This document shows positions 4,799-5,531 of a stretch of 5,531 nucleotides of DNA, one piece after another. Both the position numbers and the translations under genes were made by a program. Below the pieces are notes generated by a model. That model was not told where the DNA came from. It did no database searches and worked only from the letters and a program-made list of their open reading frames with translations. How positions within the stretch are numbered: position 1 is the first letter of the stretch; the number at the start of each line of letters is the position of its first letter. The stretch comes from Pseudomonadota bacterium (lineage in GTDB: Bacteria; Pseudomonadota; Alphaproteobacteria; Rhizobiales; Rhizobiaceae): positions 1 to 5,531 of the forward strand of contig JAEZHO010000035.1 of assembly GCA_023416545.1 (NCBI GenBank), given 5' to 3'.

Positions 4799-5531
4799 AT
4801 GTTCCAGTCGTTCGACACCAAGTCCGCCCCCCAGTTCGGCCGCCAGCGGGTGACGGAGTTGCGCGGCCGATTCGCGGAGCTTGGAATTGACGGTTTCCTC
4901 GTCCCCCGTGCGGACGACTACCAGGGAGAATATGTGCCGGAATCGGCCGAACGGCTTTCCTGGCTGACCGGCTTTACCGGTTCGGCCGGGGTCGCGCTCG
5001 TCACCCGGTCGCAGGCGATCGTTTTCGTCGACGGCCGCTATACGACGCAGTTCAGGGAACAGGTGGACGGCAGCGTCTTCACCGGGGGCGACCTCGTCAA
5101 CGAGCCCCCGCACCTCTGGCTGGCGCGCAACGGATCGCGGGGCTTCAGGCTCGGCATCGATCCGTGGCTGCACACGGCGGCGGAAGTGCGCAGGTTGAGG
5201 AAGTCCCTGGAGGAGATCGGCGGAACGCTGGTCTTGGTCGGCGCCAATCCGGTCGACGCGATCTGGTCGGACAGGCCGGCCGAGCCCGTGGAGACCGTTT
5301 CCATCCAAAAGGTGGAGCATGCCGGCCGGCTCCCGGCCGACAAGATCGCCACGATCGTGGAGCAGGTGAAGGCAAAGGGCGCGGCGGCGGTTCTGATCAC
5401 CGATCCCTCCTCGGTCGCGTGGCTCTTCAACATCCGCGGCAACGACGTGCCGCATACGCCCCATCCGCTGGGACGCGCGATCGTTCCGGCCGAGGGAAGG
5501 CCGCAGCTCTTCCTCGACGCGCGCAAGACCG
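4799..5531 (+). CDS. pepP: Xaa-Pro aminopeptidase (long-form aminopeptidase P, M24B), 5' part only
   Basis: The 244 visible residues are the N-terminal, non-catalytic part of a long-form aminopeptidase P, which in relatives has three domains and about 600 residues. The enzyme removes the N-terminal residue from peptides whose second residue is proline, using two metal ions, in the cytoplasm. The first creatinase-like domain shows RFAELGIDGFLVPRADDYQG (24-43), LSWLTGFTGSAGVALVT (53-69), VFVDGRYTTQ (75-84) and LGIDPWLHT (118-126). The second creatinase-like domain starts near residue 180 and contains DPSSVAWLFNIRGNDVPHTP (202-221), typical of the long form. The metal-binding pita-bread domain lies beyond the right edge, so catalytic residues cannot be checked. 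The ATG at 4799 has GGAAAG (4788-4793) as ribosome binding site. It is divergent from the DUF1127 gene. Confidence 0.93.
   Translation, partial: MFQSFDTKSAPQFGRQRVTELRGRFAELGIDGFLVPRADDYQGEYVPESAERLSWLTGFTGSAGVALVTRSQAIVFVDGRYTTQFREQVDGSVFTGGDLVNEPPHLWLARNGSRGFRLGIDPWLHTAAEVRRLRKSLEEIGGTLVLVGANPVDAIWSDRPAEPVETVSIQKVEHAGRLPADKIATIVEQVKAKGAAAVLITDPSSVAWLFNIRGNDVPHTPHPLGRAIVPAEGRPQLFLDARKT

Noticed and set aside
4778..5464. Minus-strand frame of 228 codons opposite the aminopeptidase
   Set aside because: The plus-strand frame has conserved aminopeptidase P segments throughout; this one shows none.

Overview
The window looks like chromosomal DNA from an alphaproteobacterium of the order Rhizobiales, most likely Rhizobiaceae (Rhizobium, Agrobacterium, Ensifer or Shinella type). 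The base composition is GC-rich. The Sco, PrmA and long-form aminopeptidase P proteins read like rhizobial versions, and a small DUF1127 gene is followed by anti-Shine-Dalgarno hairpins of a kind known from Rhodobacterales and Rhizobiales. No mobile element, CRISPR array, tRNA or rRNA was seen. Genus-level placement is inference.

Layout. (1) 1-1386, minus strand: most of an FAD-binding dehydrogenase, with its C-terminus beyond the left edge. (2) 1387-1549: leader and candidate promoter of that gene, plus a rho-independent terminator for cheW. (3) 1550-2017, minus: cheW, a chemotaxis coupling protein. (4) 2018-2310: divergent intergenic region with a CtrA-like half-palindrome and one doubtful 59-residue ORF. 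(5) 2311-2469, plus: a 52-residue single-span membrane protein. (6) 2590-3189, plus: a Sco1/SenC copper chaperone for cytochrome oxidase. (7) 3279-4160, plus: prmA, the ribosomal protein L11 methyltransferase, with a TTG start. (8) 4221-4545, minus: a 57-codon DUF1127 gene followed within 6 nt by two hairpins with CCUCC-rich loops and then a strong terminator. (9) 4799 to the right edge, plus: the N-terminal part of a long-form Xaa-Pro aminopeptidase.

The protein-coding genes are mostly housekeeping. Sco and perhaps the 52-residue protein serve respiratory membrane assembly, PrmA modifies the ribosome, the aminopeptidase trims Xaa-Pro peptides, and CheW links chemoreceptors to CheA.

The most interesting element is the minus-strand unit at 4221-4545. 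Its order is small DUF1127 ORF, hairpin with CCUCCUCCC in the loop, hairpin with UUCCUCCC in the loop, and intrinsic terminator. This is the architecture of the 'cuckoo' sRNAs (CcsR1-4 downstream of ccaF1 in Rhodobacter sphaeroides). It therefore probably encodes a stress-related RNA-binding mini-protein together with a 3'-UTR-derived sRNA that masks ribosome binding sites. Both loops are perfectly complementary to the ribosome binding site of the FAD dehydrogenase at the left end of the window, which is a testable but unproven target.
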